Part shown: piece by piece, positions 53,139-62,600 of the stretch | Position numbering within the stretch: the stretch's first letter is position 1 | Layout: each line of letters starts with the position of its first letter | DNA from: Bacteroidota bacterium | GTDB lineage: Bacteria; Bacteroidota; Bacteroidia; Cytophagales; Cyclobacteriaceae | Length of the DNA stretch: 64,000 bases | Direction of reading: 5' to 3' | Assembly (NCBI GenBank): GCA_023417065.1 | Contig: JAEZGH010000202.1 | Span: 62,001 to 126,000 of the forward strand | Notes under the pieces: generated by a model | Seen by the model: only the letters and a program-made list of their open reading frames with translations | The model's database searches: none | Told to the model about the DNA's origin: nothing | Position numbers and translations under genes: made by a program

Positions 53139-56100
53139 ATGAAGATCTCCAACATGTATTTCCGCCGCGGAATATCATCCGCAGCAGTTCTTTTGTTTTC
53201 TGTTGCTTTTATCGGATGTTCGGAGCAGGAAAAAAAAGCGGATACCAGCATTAAACGACTTGATCCCGCACGGGCTGCAGAAATGGCAAAGGCCATCGAA
53301 GCAACGGTGACACCTCAACTCGCCGAAGGGCTGACCCTTAAAATCTGGGGCGTGGATTCGCTTATTGCTGACCCTGTGTCAATTGATATCGACGACAACG
53401 GTCACCTGTATTATACCCGCACAAATCGTCAAAAGAATTCTGAATTCGATATCCGCGGTCATCAGGATTGGGAAATTGAATCTATCAAACTAAAGAATAT
53501 CGAAGAGAAGCGGGCCTTTCTGAGGAAGACGCTTTCTCCCGAGAACAGTGACAAAAACACATGGCTTGCAGATCTCAATGGCGACGGATCTCGCGACTGG
53601 CGCGACCTTACGATAGAAAAGGAACACGTCTACCGTGTTGAAGATACATCCGGCGATGGCGTTGCAGACCTTTCGCAGTTGGTCATTGAAGACTTTCACG
53701 ATGAGGTGACAGACGCCGCGGGTGGAGTTCTCAAGCACGGGGATAACCTGTATGTCGGTATCGGTCCGGACCTCTGGCTCACCAAAGACGAAGACGGCGA
53801 CGGAGTAATTGACAAGAAAACGTCAATCTCGCATGGATATGGAATTCACGTGGGATTCAGTGGCCACGGTATGTCAGGTATTGAAGTGGGGCCCGAAGGT
53901 CGTATCTACTGGCAGATAGGAGATATTGGTTTCAGTGGTGAAGGCCCTGACGGACAAAAGTGGGATCATGCCAACAGCGGGGTCATCGTTCGGGCGAACC
54001 CTGATGGCAGCGACTTCGAAGTTTTCGCTTATGGCAACCGAAATACACATGAGTTTGTCTTCGACGAATATGGAAATCTCATTAGTGAAGACAACGACGG
54101 CGATCACCGCGGTGAAAGCGAACGCATCGTTTATGTCGTCAACGGTGCGGATATTGGCTGGCGCATAAACTGGCAGTTCGGAAAATACCGCGACCCGGAA
54201 AATAATACATACAAAGTTTGGATGGATGAAAAGCTCTACATCCCACGCTTTGAAGGTCAGGCCGCATATATCACGCCTGCGATTGCCAACTTCGTGAATG
54301 GCCCCACCGGCATGTTATACAATCCCGGCACAGCCTTGAGTCCTGAATGGCGTAACACGTTCTTCATTGCTGAGTTCGTCGGAAACCCTGCTCAATCCGG
54401 AATCCATGCTTTCAAGCTTAAACCCAAAGGAGCAACGTTCGAACTGGGTGAGCACAAAAAAATGCTGGGGGGTGTGTTGGCTACCGGAATTGATTTTGCT
54501 CCTGATGGTTCAATGCTTGTCGCAGACTGGATCGATGGATGGAATACCAAGGATTTTGGTCGTATATGGAAACTCGATGCAGCGAATCCTGATCCAGAAA
54601 GGAAAGAAGTAGAACGTTTGATCAGGGACGACTTCAAAAAATACAAGTCGGAGCAGTTAGGCGAACTCCTTAAAAATGCGGATATGCGGGTGCGGCAGAA
54701 AGCACAGTTTGAGCTGGCTTCGCGAAAGGGGGAAGGGATGGAGATCTTCAAAAAGGCGATCTCGCAAAGGGAGCACCAGCTCGCGCGCGTGAATGCGATA
54801 TGGGGTATCAGTCAGCTTGCGCGCCTCGTTGATATTAAGTACGCCGGCGAGCTTGTGCCCCTGCTTGACGACAGCGATCCCGAGATTCGCGCTCAGGCGG
54901 CGAAATGGATTGGCGACGTGAGATACAAGGACGCCGGTGATAAGCTGATTGCTCTACTGAAAGACGACTACAGCCGTGCGCGCTTCTTCGCGGCAGAGGC
55001 ATTAGGTCGTATCGCGTATGGCCCGGCTGTAAATCCGCTCGTAGGATTGCTCGAGGCGAACAATGATGAAGATGCATACCTTCGACACGCGGCAAGTCTG
55101 GCGCTGGCGCGGATTGGGAACGCCGATGCAGTCGCTGCTTTGTCTACGCATCCCTCGGCAGCGGTACGTCTTGGTGCTGTCGTTGCGCTGCGCCGCATGC
55201 AGGCTCCGGGCATCGCGAACTTCCTCGACGACGTGAATGAATATGTTGTTACTGAAGCAGCCCGTGCGATTAATGATGATCATTCTATAGAAGCTGCGCT
55301 TCCAGCACTTGGTAACATTCTCAATCGTACGCCATTTGCCAACGAGCCTCTCATCCGCCGCGCGATCAATGCAAATTTCAGAACGGGAACGCAGGAAGGT
55401 ATTCAGAACCTGGTGACATTCGCCAGAAACCAAAAGAACAGCGCCGCCATGCGTGCTGAAGCAATTGCGGCATTGAGTACGTGGGTTAAGCCTTCCGTTC
55501 TTGATCGTGTTGATGGAAGATATCGCGGCGAAGTGCAGCGTGATCCGCAGATAATCTTGACGGCAGCTGGTAGCGCATTGGTTGAACTCTGCGGAGCCAA
55601 CAACGCGGACGTGAGACTCGCCGCCACGAAAGCAGTCGGCAAGCTCAGGATTCGCGACGCGTCATCCGCATTGTTTGCCAGGTTGTCGCAGGATCCAGAT
55701 CATTCAGTGCGGGCAGAAGCTTTGAAGTCCATTGCTGCAATTAATGATCCTAGAACCGGCGACGCTGTGCAGACTGCGTTGCGTGACCGTGAGAAGCAGG
55801 TCAGGGTTATCGCACTTGATTTGTTGACTATGTCGAATCTTCCGCAGGATCGTATGGCAACGCTGCTGGAAGAAGTTGTGAATACCCGTACTGTTGAAGA
55901 AAAACAACAGGCGCTGCTCACACTTGGAACGCTTTCGCTTGAACGTACGAAGCCTGTCTTTGAAAGACTGCTTACAAAGTTGGAAAGCGGAAAATTACCC
56001 GTGGAAATAAATCTCGAACTGGCCGAAGCTATTGACAGTACCAAATCCGCAGAATTGCAGGATCGTTTCCGGAAGGCGAACGCAGAAGAGGGCAAGTCAG

Positions 56101-56549
56101 TGCTTGCAAGCTTCCAGGGCGCGTTGCTCGGAGGCGATGAGAACAGAGGGTCGCGAATATTTTACAGCCATCAAACGGCGCAGTGCATTCGTTGTCACGT
56201 AGTCGGCGACTACGGTGGTAATGCCGGACCACCGCTGACGAATATTGCATCTAAATTATCGCGTGAAGAACTTCTGCAAGCTCTCGTTGAACCAAGTGCA
56301 CGGCTCGCACCAGGTTATGGAATGGTTACCGTCGAACTCAACAACGGAAAGAAACTCAGCGGTATCCTTCAGGGAGAAGACAAGCAGAAGTTGTCAGTAA
56401 AGATTGGTGATCGCCCTGATACGGTGATTCAGGTTTCCGACATACGCAACAAAACGTATGGTCAGTCAAGTATGCCGCCGATGAACCTCCTGCTAACGAA
56501 ACGCGAAATTCGCGACCTGGTGAGTTTCATTTCCACGTTGAAAGAGTAG
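53139..56549 (+). CDS. Large exported lipoprotein: sugar-dehydrogenase-like propeller, HEAT repeats, cytochrome c
   Basis: A 1136-residue lipoprotein with lipobox AFIGC. Three parts can be seen. First, a PVC-type dehydrogenase-like propeller (about 60-490; GLTLKIWGVDSLIADPVSID, SGIEVGPEGRIYWQIGDIGF, VFAYGNRNTHEFVFDEYGNL, LVADWIDGWNTKDFGRIWKL), decorated with four calcium-loop-like motifs (DLNGDGSRDW, DTSGDGVADL, DEDGDGVID, DNDGDHRG). Second, HEAT repeats (about 510-940; ELVPLLDDSDPEIRAQAAKW, FAAEALGRIAYGPAVNPL, HSVRAEALKSIAAINDPRTG). Third, a cytochrome c domain with heme site CIRCH (about 1010), followed by GNAGPPLTNIASKLSREELL. This layout is common in Planctomycetes and Cytophagales, where substrates are unknown. 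ATG 53139 gives the lipoprotein signal; the longer frame does not. Confidence 0.9.
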   Translation: MKISNMYFRRGISSAAVLLFSVAFIGCSEQEKKADTSIKRLDPARAAEMAKAIEATVTPQLAEGLTLKIWGVDSLIADPVSIDIDDNGHLYYTRTNRQKNSEFDIRGHQDWEIESIKLKNIEEKRAFLRKTLSPENSDKNTWLADLNGDGSRDWRDLTIEKEHVYRVEDTSGDGVADLSQLVIEDFHDEVTDAAGGVLKHGDNLYVGIGPDLWLTKDEDGDGVIDKKTSISHGYGIHVGFSGHGMSGIEVGPEGRIYWQIGDIGFSGEGPDGQKWDHANSGVIVRANPDGSDFEVFAYGNRNTHEFVFDEYGNLISEDNDGDHRGESERIVYVVNGADIGWRINWQFGKYRDPENNTYKVWMDEKLYIPRFEGQAAYITPAIANFVNGPTGMLYNPGTALSPEWRNTFFIAEFVGNPAQSGIHAFKLKPKGATFELGEHKKMLGGVLATGIDFAPDGSMLVADWIDGWNTKDFGRIWKLDAANPDPERKEVERLIRDDFKKYKSEQLGELLKNADMRVRQKAQFELASRKGEGMEIFKKAISQREHQLARVNAIWGISQLARLVDIKYAGELVPLLDDSDPEIRAQAAKWIGDVRYKDAGDKLIALLKDDYSRARFFAAEALGRIAYGPAVNPLVGLLEANNDEDAYLRHAASLALARIGNADAVAALSTHPSAAVRLGAVVALRRMQAPGIANFLDDVNEYVVTEAARAINDDHSIEAALPALGNILNRTPFANEPLIRRAINANFRTGTQEGIQNLVTFARNQKNSAAMRAEAIAALSTWVKPSVLDRVDGRYRGEVQRDPQIILTAAGSALVELCGANNADVRLAATKAVGKLRIRDASSALFARLSQDPDHSVRAEALKSIAAINDPRTGDAVQTALRDREKQVRVIALDLLTMSNLPQDRMATLLEEVVNTRTVEEKQQALLTLGTLSLERTKPVFERLLTKLESGKLPVEINLELAEAIDSTKSAELQDRFRKANAEEGKSVLASFQGALLGGDENRGSRIFYSHQTAQCIRCHVVGDYGGNAGPPLTNIASKLSREELLQALVEPSARLAPGYGMVTVELNNGKKLSGILQGEDKQKLSVKIGDRPDTVIQVSDIRNKTYGQSSMPPMNLLLTKREIRDLVSFISTLKE

Positions 56550-56744
56550 TTCTTGCTATTTGAAAACGTAACTGCGCGGCCAACGGGATTTGTCGGTGTG
56601 AGCGTGGTGTTGCGATGTTGCCAGAGATTGAAATGTTCACTGCAGATGCTGACGGGATGAATTCAGCGTTGGATTGGCTATTGAGTTTTTGAATCCGAAC
56701 CATTGCCCGTTGACATCGTTAATACGACAAAATCTTTATCATCA

Positions 56745-57275
56745 ATGAATGTCATCATCAGGAGCGCTCATCCATCGCAGTATAAGGCGATTGGTAGATT
56801 AATGGTCACCGTCTATTCGCAATTAGACGGATTCCCCAAAGAAGAAGAGCAGCCTTCATACTATGAAATGCTTGCGAACGTTGGTGAATTAACCACCAGG
56901 CCGGGCGTTGATTTACTGGTTGCAGTGGATGATTCAGAGGAAGTGATTGGTGCGGTAGTATACTTTGATGACATGCATTACTACGGATCGGGAGGCACTG
57001 CCACCAAGGAGCAGGATGCAGCAGGCTTTCGGTTGCTGGCTGTCGATCCGCAGGTGCGTGGCAAAGGGGTAGGGAAAATGCTGACGCTCCATTGTACTGA
57101 GAAGGCGCGTGAACGCGGTGCTGGTCAGATGATCATTCACTCTACGCGCGCGATGCAGACAGCCTGGGCGATGTATGAACGCATGGGTTTCAGGAGATCT
57201 TCTGATCTGGATTTTATCCAGGGCGAGCTGCCGGTCTTTGGATTTCGGCTGATTCTTAAGGACCGGCTACAATAG
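56745..57275 (+). CDS. GNAT family N-acetyltransferase
   Basis: A 176-residue GNAT protein. Motif A with the acetyl-CoA loop is LLAVDPQVRGKGVGKMLTLH (about 106-125, QVRGKGVG matching Q/R-x-x-G-x-G/A) and motif B is AMYERMGFRRSSDLDF (about 143-160). The N-terminal start MNVIIRSAHPSQYKAIGRLM fits the family. The substrate is unknown. ATG 56745 is preferred over TTG 56703. It ends 54 bases before the next small gene and is preceded by 195 bases without signals. No signal peptide, so cytosolic. Confidence 0.88.
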   Translation: MNVIIRSAHPSQYKAIGRLMVTVYSQLDGFPKEEEQPSYYEMLANVGELTTRPGVDLLVAVDDSEEVIGAVVYFDDMHYYGSGGTATKEQDAAGFRLLAVDPQVRGKGVGKMLTLHCTEKARERGAGQMIIHSTRAMQTAWAMYERMGFRRSSDLDFIQGELPVFGFRLILKDRLQ

Positions 57276-57329
57276 CTGTACGGCGTGGTTGGAATCACAT
57301 TTTTTACACTCGCAAAAGAAGATTTGATT

Positions 57330-57623
57330 ATGCAATTGCTGTCAAAAAAAGTCACCATCGACAATATTACCATTGAGATTTCTGTACATGATCTTTCGTT
57401 TCGAATGGGTTTTCGCGATGGGGAAACGCCGAAAGACCACATGTACGTCCGCCTTACTGCGCGCGATGCCAGCAACGTGCAACTTTGGGAGACACCTTTC
57501 CTCGCCGACAATGGGAAGATACGGGCTTATTCCAGCGTGCAGGAAGCGCTGAGTGACGTCACACGTGAACTGGCCGCAAAAGAATCTGATCTCCTAAAAA
57601 AAGGACTTCCTCATATCCGATAA
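57330..57623 (+). CDS. Small hypothetical protein
   Basis: A 97-residue cytosolic protein I do not recognise. It has a beta-rich first half (KKVTIDNITIEISVHDLSFR) and a helical second half with SSVQEALSDVTRELAAKESD and LLKKGLPHI. The charge is near neutral and there is no signal peptide or membrane segment. ATG 57330 is preferred over the ATG at 57285, since the added stretch looks non-conserved. It follows the GNAT gene by 54 bases and may share its transcript. Nothing specific can be said of its role. Confidence 0.6.
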   Translation: MQLLSKKVTIDNITIEISVHDLSFRMGFRDGETPKDHMYVRLTARDASNVQLWETPFLADNGKIRAYSSVQEALSDVTRELAAKESDLLKKGLPHIR

Positions 57624-57861
57624 CATCAACATCCTCCACTGAATGCTGGGTGATCATGTCGCACTTGTGGAAAAATTCGCGCAATTACTTTCGCTTAACA
57701 TAGCTATAAGACCAAACAGCCTTTTTGAATCAGAGGCGCCTGGAGCATCATGTCTTTTAGTGTCAAGCAACAAATTCATCTGACCGGGATGCGCGATTGA
57801 ACATAATTTTCTAACTTCCGAAATCGAATGTAGTGGAAAACTAAGTTCAGGTAAGCGCATA

Positions 57862-58413
57862 ATGTCCAAGCCTATTCACAATGAACAACAACTGTTGCAA
57901 GAGCTGCGAAGGGGGAACGTGAAAGCCTTTGAACAGATCTTCCGCTCGCATTGGCGCGATTTGTATCGAATTGCACGCGGCAAGCTCCAATCTCATGAAG
58001 AAGCTGAGGAGGTTATTCAAAGCGTTTTTTCGGTGTTGTGGGAAAAACGCCAGTCGCTTTTGATTAACAACCTGCAACTCTACCTGCGTACCTGTGTTCG
58101 AAACAATATCCTCAACATCATTCGGGCGAACCTTGTAAAGGAAAAGTACTGGTCCTATTATGGTGCTTTTCTGCCCGATCAAACCAACGCAACCGAAGAA
58201 GCAGTTGCCTACGACGATCTCGATGAAGCAATTCAGGATGCCGTGAGTTCACTCCCGGAGAAATCACGGCAGGTATTCACCCTTAGCCGTATCGAAGGCA
58301 AATCGAATGCTGAGATTGCAAACATTCTCGAATTGTCGGAAAAGGCTATTGAATACCACCTCACCAAGTCAGTTCGCGCATTAAAAGTCCGTTTAAAAGA
58401 TTTTACCATCTAA
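57862..58413 (+). CDS. ECF RNA polymerase sigma factor (FecI-like, locus 2)
   Basis: A 183-residue ECF sigma factor. Region 2 (about 18-86, NVKAFEQIFRSHWRDLYRIA and EEVIQSVFSVLWEKRQSLLI) and region 4 (about 120-178, SLPEKSRQVFTLSRIEGKSN then AEIANILELSEKAIEYHLTK) are complete. It directs transcription of the following SusC/SusD genes when its anti-sigma factor is relieved. The anti-sigma gene starts 48 bases after the stop. A possible promoter box, TACTTTCG (57686-57693), is one mismatch from TAnnTTTG, with TTG at 57665 near the usual spacing. The gap before it (57624-57861) holds nothing else. Confidence 0.92.
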   Translation: MSKPIHNEQQLLQELRRGNVKAFEQIFRSHWRDLYRIARGKLQSHEEAEEVIQSVFSVLWEKRQSLLINNLQLYLRTCVRNNILNIIRANLVKEKYWSYYGAFLPDQTNATEEAVAYDDLDEAIQDAVSSLPEKSRQVFTLSRIEGKSNAEIANILELSEKAIEYHLTKSVRALKVRLKDFTI

Positions 58414-58461
58414 TTGCCATCCAGGTTTAGGGAAATCGTCGGGGTTCGTGTCTTATAAGGT

Positions 58462-59460
58462 ATGGAACCGGATGATTTCAGGAAATTGCTCGAAAAGTAC
58501 GAGCGTGGCGATTGTACACCACAGGAAAAAGAACTAATCGAGGCCTGGTATAACGCCCTTCCGGAGGACGATATGCTTCCGCCTCCTTCAACCGGAGAAC
58601 GCATCTGGTCTGGAATCCAGCAAAAGAATAACCTGAAAAAGTATTCGATTTCTACCTGGTTGAAAATAGCTGCAGTCATAGCGATGTTCGTCCTCGTCGG
58701 AACTATGGTGGGGAGCCGATATCAAAAAACTGATCCCGGAACTGTGGCAGATATGCAGGCGATCCCAGTCCCTCCCGATAATACTCAGTCCCTAAGTTTT
58801 GAAAATACAACGCAGATTCCTCAACAGCTGCGTCTTGCGGATGGAAGCATCATCGTGCTTCAACCAGGAGGACGCGTCTCATATCCCAGCGAATTTGATA
58901 CTGATTCACGCAAGGTTTCGCTGTCAGGCGAGGCCTTTTTTGATATCCAGCGGGATGAACAACGTCCATTTTATGTCTTCACGCGCGAGGTCGTTACCAA
59001 GGTACTTGGGACGAGTTTCACCATCAAAGCAAATGAAAAGGATCGCGAGATCACAGTCGCAGTGAAAACGGGGAAGGTGCGCGTTTACACAAATCCCCGA
59101 GATGAAGAGAACCCCACCAACAGCGTAACGCTTACGCCAAACCAGAAGATCGTATACAATCGTGAAGCTGTTGAGATATCAAAACAACTCGTTGAAAAAC
59201 CTGAGATAGTACTGGAAAAGCCAACGCTGTTTGAAATGAAATACGATGGCGTTTCCGTGAGCAGAATTTTTCAGGTGCTTGAAGAGAATTATGGTGTGGA
59301 GATCGATTTTGACGAAGCGTTATGGAATGAATGTGTTCTTACCACCAAGATGTCAGATGAAGGATTGATGGAGCGGATAGAGATTATAACAAAAGCAATC
59401 GGCGCCACCTATTCGGTGAATGATGCAGTGATCAAAATCGAAGGTGCGGGATGCAATTAA
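58462..59460 (+). CDS. FecR-type anti-sigma factor (locus 2)
   Basis: A 332-residue membrane protein. The N-terminal cytoplasmic segment (about 1-55, LLEKYERGDCTPQEKELIEA) binds sigma; one transmembrane helix follows at about 62-82 (LKIAAVIAMFVLVGTMVGS). The periplasmic part has a FecR domain (about 115-225, LADGSIIVLQPGGRVSYPSE and VSLSGEAFFDIQRDEQRPFY) and a DUF4974 C-terminal domain (about 255-325, KYDGVSVSRIFQVLEENYGV). It keeps the sigma factor inactive until the STN domain of the SusC at 59638 binds its glycan and signals. The gene sits between sigma and SusC with a 177-base leader before SusC. Confidence 0.93.
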   Translation: MEPDDFRKLLEKYERGDCTPQEKELIEAWYNALPEDDMLPPPSTGERIWSGIQQKNNLKKYSISTWLKIAAVIAMFVLVGTMVGSRYQKTDPGTVADMQAIPVPPDNTQSLSFENTTQIPQQLRLADGSIIVLQPGGRVSYPSEFDTDSRKVSLSGEAFFDIQRDEQRPFYVFTREVVTKVLGTSFTIKANEKDREITVAVKTGKVRVYTNPRDEENPTNSVTLTPNQKIVYNREAVEISKQLVEKPEIVLEKPTLFEMKYDGVSVSRIFQVLEENYGVEIDFDEALWNECVLTTKMSDEGLMERIEIITKAIGATYSVNDAVIKIEGAGCN

Positions 59461-59530
59461 GAGATACCAAACAATCTAAACCAAACCAAACCAAATTCCT
59501 GCCTATGCAATAATCCTACGACTCGACTTT

Positions 59531-59568
59531 AAAAAAAAGTGGCTGATGATGTTGGCGCATCATCAGCC
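59531..59568 (-). terminator. Perfect terminator hairpin on the minus strand in the susC leader
   Basis: GGCTGATGATG (59541-59551) and CATCATCAGCC (59558-59568) form a perfect 11-bp stem with a 6-base loop. On the minus strand the stem is followed by AC and eight T (59538-59531), an excellent intrinsic terminator. On the plus strand only a hairpin with no T-run is present. Confidence 0.65.
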
Positions 59569-59575
59569 TTGTGCA

Positions 59576-59626
59576 ACGTGAGAAACTCACGTAACAGCTA
59601 GTTTTTGTCCTTTGTCAAACAAAAAC
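59576..59626 (+). promoter_or_regulatory. Two further hairpins in the susC leader
   Basis: ACGTGAG/CTCACGT (59576-59592) is a 7-bp stem with an AAA loop. GTTTTTGT/ACAAAAAC (59601-59626) is an 8-bp stem with a 10-base loop, 11 bases before the ATG at 59638. Together with the preceding hairpin they may make a folded leader. An earlier ACCAAACCAAACCAAA stretch lies at about 59479. Confidence 0.5.
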
Positions 59627-59637
59627 ATTACTAATTT

Positions 59638-62600
59638 ATGAAGATTAAACCTAAACGTGATAGCAAACTCTTGCTATTTGCTATGAAAATTACGCTCATT
59701 CAGATTTTGATAATGTCGGCGAGTTTCGTGCTGGGGGCTTCTCTGGATTCGAACGGGCAGGAGGTTTTAGAGAAAAAAGTCAGCCTGACCGTCGAAAATG
59801 CCGATATCAGGGATGTTCTTTCCGAACTCGAAGCAAAAACGGATGTTGCATTTACCTACCGTCCGCGCATCCTAAAGAATATAGACCAAGTGAGCGCCTC
59901 TTTCATGGCCGCTCCTCTCCGGGATATACTCGACGGAATTTTTAAGGACCTCATCGACTACGAAGTACTCGGCAAGCAGATTATCCTCGTTGACCGTATT
60001 GCGAGGTTGAAGAAGATGCCTGCACCAATTCAGGTGTCGGGTAAAATCACCGACTCGCATGGAGATGCGCTGCCGGGAGTGAACATTGTTGAAAAAGGAA
60101 CGACTAACGGAACAACGTCTGACGCCAATGGGAACTATTCATTGAGTGTAGACGAAAACGCAACGCTCGTATTTTCATTCATCGGGTTTGTGACACAGGA
60201 AATTCCGATTAACAGGAGGACCACACTCAATGTAACGCTTGCGCCTGATGTTCAATCTCTCGAAGAAGTTGTTGTCGTGGGATATGGCGAACAGAAGAAG
60301 GTGACTGTTACCGGTTCCGTTGTCGCAGTCGGAGGAACAGAACTTCAAAAGTCACCCGCCGTTGACCTCTCCAATTCTTTCGCAGGACGTCTGGCCGGTG
60401 TTGTTGCCGTACAAACCAGCGGTGAACCTGGGTACGACGCATCGACTATCCGTATCCGCGGCGTGAACACCATAGGCAATCCGAATCCTTTGATTGTTAT
60501 CGACGGAGTCCCTGACAGGGACGGCGGTCTTAACAGACTCAATCCGCAGGAGGTTGAATCGATTTCTGTTTTGAAAGATGCATCGGCAGCCATCTATGGA
60601 TCGCGGGCTGCCAATGGCGTGATCCTCGTTACAACCAAACGCGGTAAGTCTGGTGCACCAAAAATTTCTTATGACTTCAACCAGGGATGGTCTCAGCCAA
60701 CGCGTATTCCGGATATGTCCAACGCATTTGAATATGCGTCGATTATGAATGAGATTCCGATTTACAAAAATCTGCCTTCGTCGGAGTGGTCCGCAGCCTG
60801 GCAGAGTATTCAGCAAAGCGGAACGTTCACTTCGCCCACTACCGGAACAACAGTGAATGCTAACTACAGTCCTGAAAGCGTGCAGAAATTTCGCGATGGA
60901 TCAGATCCCTGGGGCCACCCGGATACAGACTGGTTTGGCGATGCATTCAAAACTTGGTCTCCTCAATCGCGACATAATCTTTTACTTAGTGGTGGAACCG
61001 AGAACGTGAAGTACCTCGCCGGTCTTGGATACGTAAATCAGGATGCATATTATAATAACTCAGCGACATTTTACAAGCAATACAGTTTCCGTATCAACCT
61101 TGATGCGCAAATCAACAAATACGTCAATGCAAGCCTGGGACTTCTTGCGCGCGAGGAGTCGAGAAACTTTCCAACGCAATCTGCAGGATCGATCTTCCGC
61201 ATGCTGATGCGTGGACGTCCCACAGAACCGGAGATCTGGCCGAATGGCTTGCCCGGACCAGATATTGAAAATGGACAAAACCCGGTGGTGATTACGACCA
61301 ACGCAACAGGATACCATCGTAATCCTACAGATTACCTGCAAAGCAATGGTAAGCTGGAGATTACCAATCCCTGGATAGAAGGTCTAAAACTAACGCTTAT
61401 GGGATCCGTTGACCGGACCATAGACCGTTCGAAGCGTTGGGAAACACCGTGGTATCTATATACATGGGATAAGGTGACTTACGAAGCGGATGGCGTGACC
61501 CCGAAGCTGAATCGCGTGCTGCGGTCTACGTTCACCGACCCTCGACTTACGCAATCGTTGGGCACGAGACTGGCAACTAATCTTACTGGTATGCTCAACT
61601 ATGACAAGACGTTTGCCAATGACCACACGCTTGGAATTCTGGTAGGCGTTACCCGTGAGAAATTTGAAGCTGATTTCATCTCCGCCAATCGCCGTGGCTA
61701 TATTTCAGGGGCGATCGATCAGCCCTTCTTCGGTGGAACGACCCAGTTTATAACAGGTGGGGATGATAATAACAACACGTTTAATCGTGCGCGTCTCGGT
61801 TATTATGGACGTGTAACCTACAACTTCCGTGAGAAGTACCTGGCGGAATTTATGTGGCGTCGCGATGGCTCATCCTTCTTCCCTCCGGATAAACGCTTCG
61901 GCTTCTTCCCTGGGGTACTGGTTGGATGGAATATCTCCAATGAAGAATTCTTTGCAGATAACTTGCCTGTCATCAATTTCCTCAAGATCCGGGCGTCGTA
62001 CGGGCAGATGGGTAATGACCAGATTTATCGCCCGGGCACAACCAGCCTGATGGAATACGCTTACCTGTCGAACTATAATCCCGGTGAGTACCCGATTAAT
62101 GGGCAGGTTGTGAAAACACTCATGGAGGGTGTCGTTCAGAATCCAAATTATACGTGGGAAGAATCTAACAACTTCAATGTCGGACTTGAGGGAACGGTGT
62201 TGAACAACAGCGTCGACTTTACCTTTGAATACTTCTACAACAAGCGGACGCAGATGCTGATCTACAACCGTGGGACGACTCCACAAACCACTGGGATTGC
62301 AAACCGACTACCTCCCGTTAACGGCGGACGTATGGACAATCGTGGATTTGAATTTACGCTTGCGTACAATGTTCAGCTAAGTGATCTGCGCTTTAGGGTT
62401 GGTGCAAACGCTGGCTATAATAAGAACAAGGTTGTTTACATGAATGAGATTACGGCGGCACCTGAATACCAACGTCAGACCGGGTATCAGCACAATTCAT
62501 ATATCGCGTACGAGTTTGATGGAGTATTCCTGAGTCAGGCCGAGATTGACCGGGAAGAGCTTGATTACAGTGAAGTGACGAATCAGCTGCTCCCCGGCGA

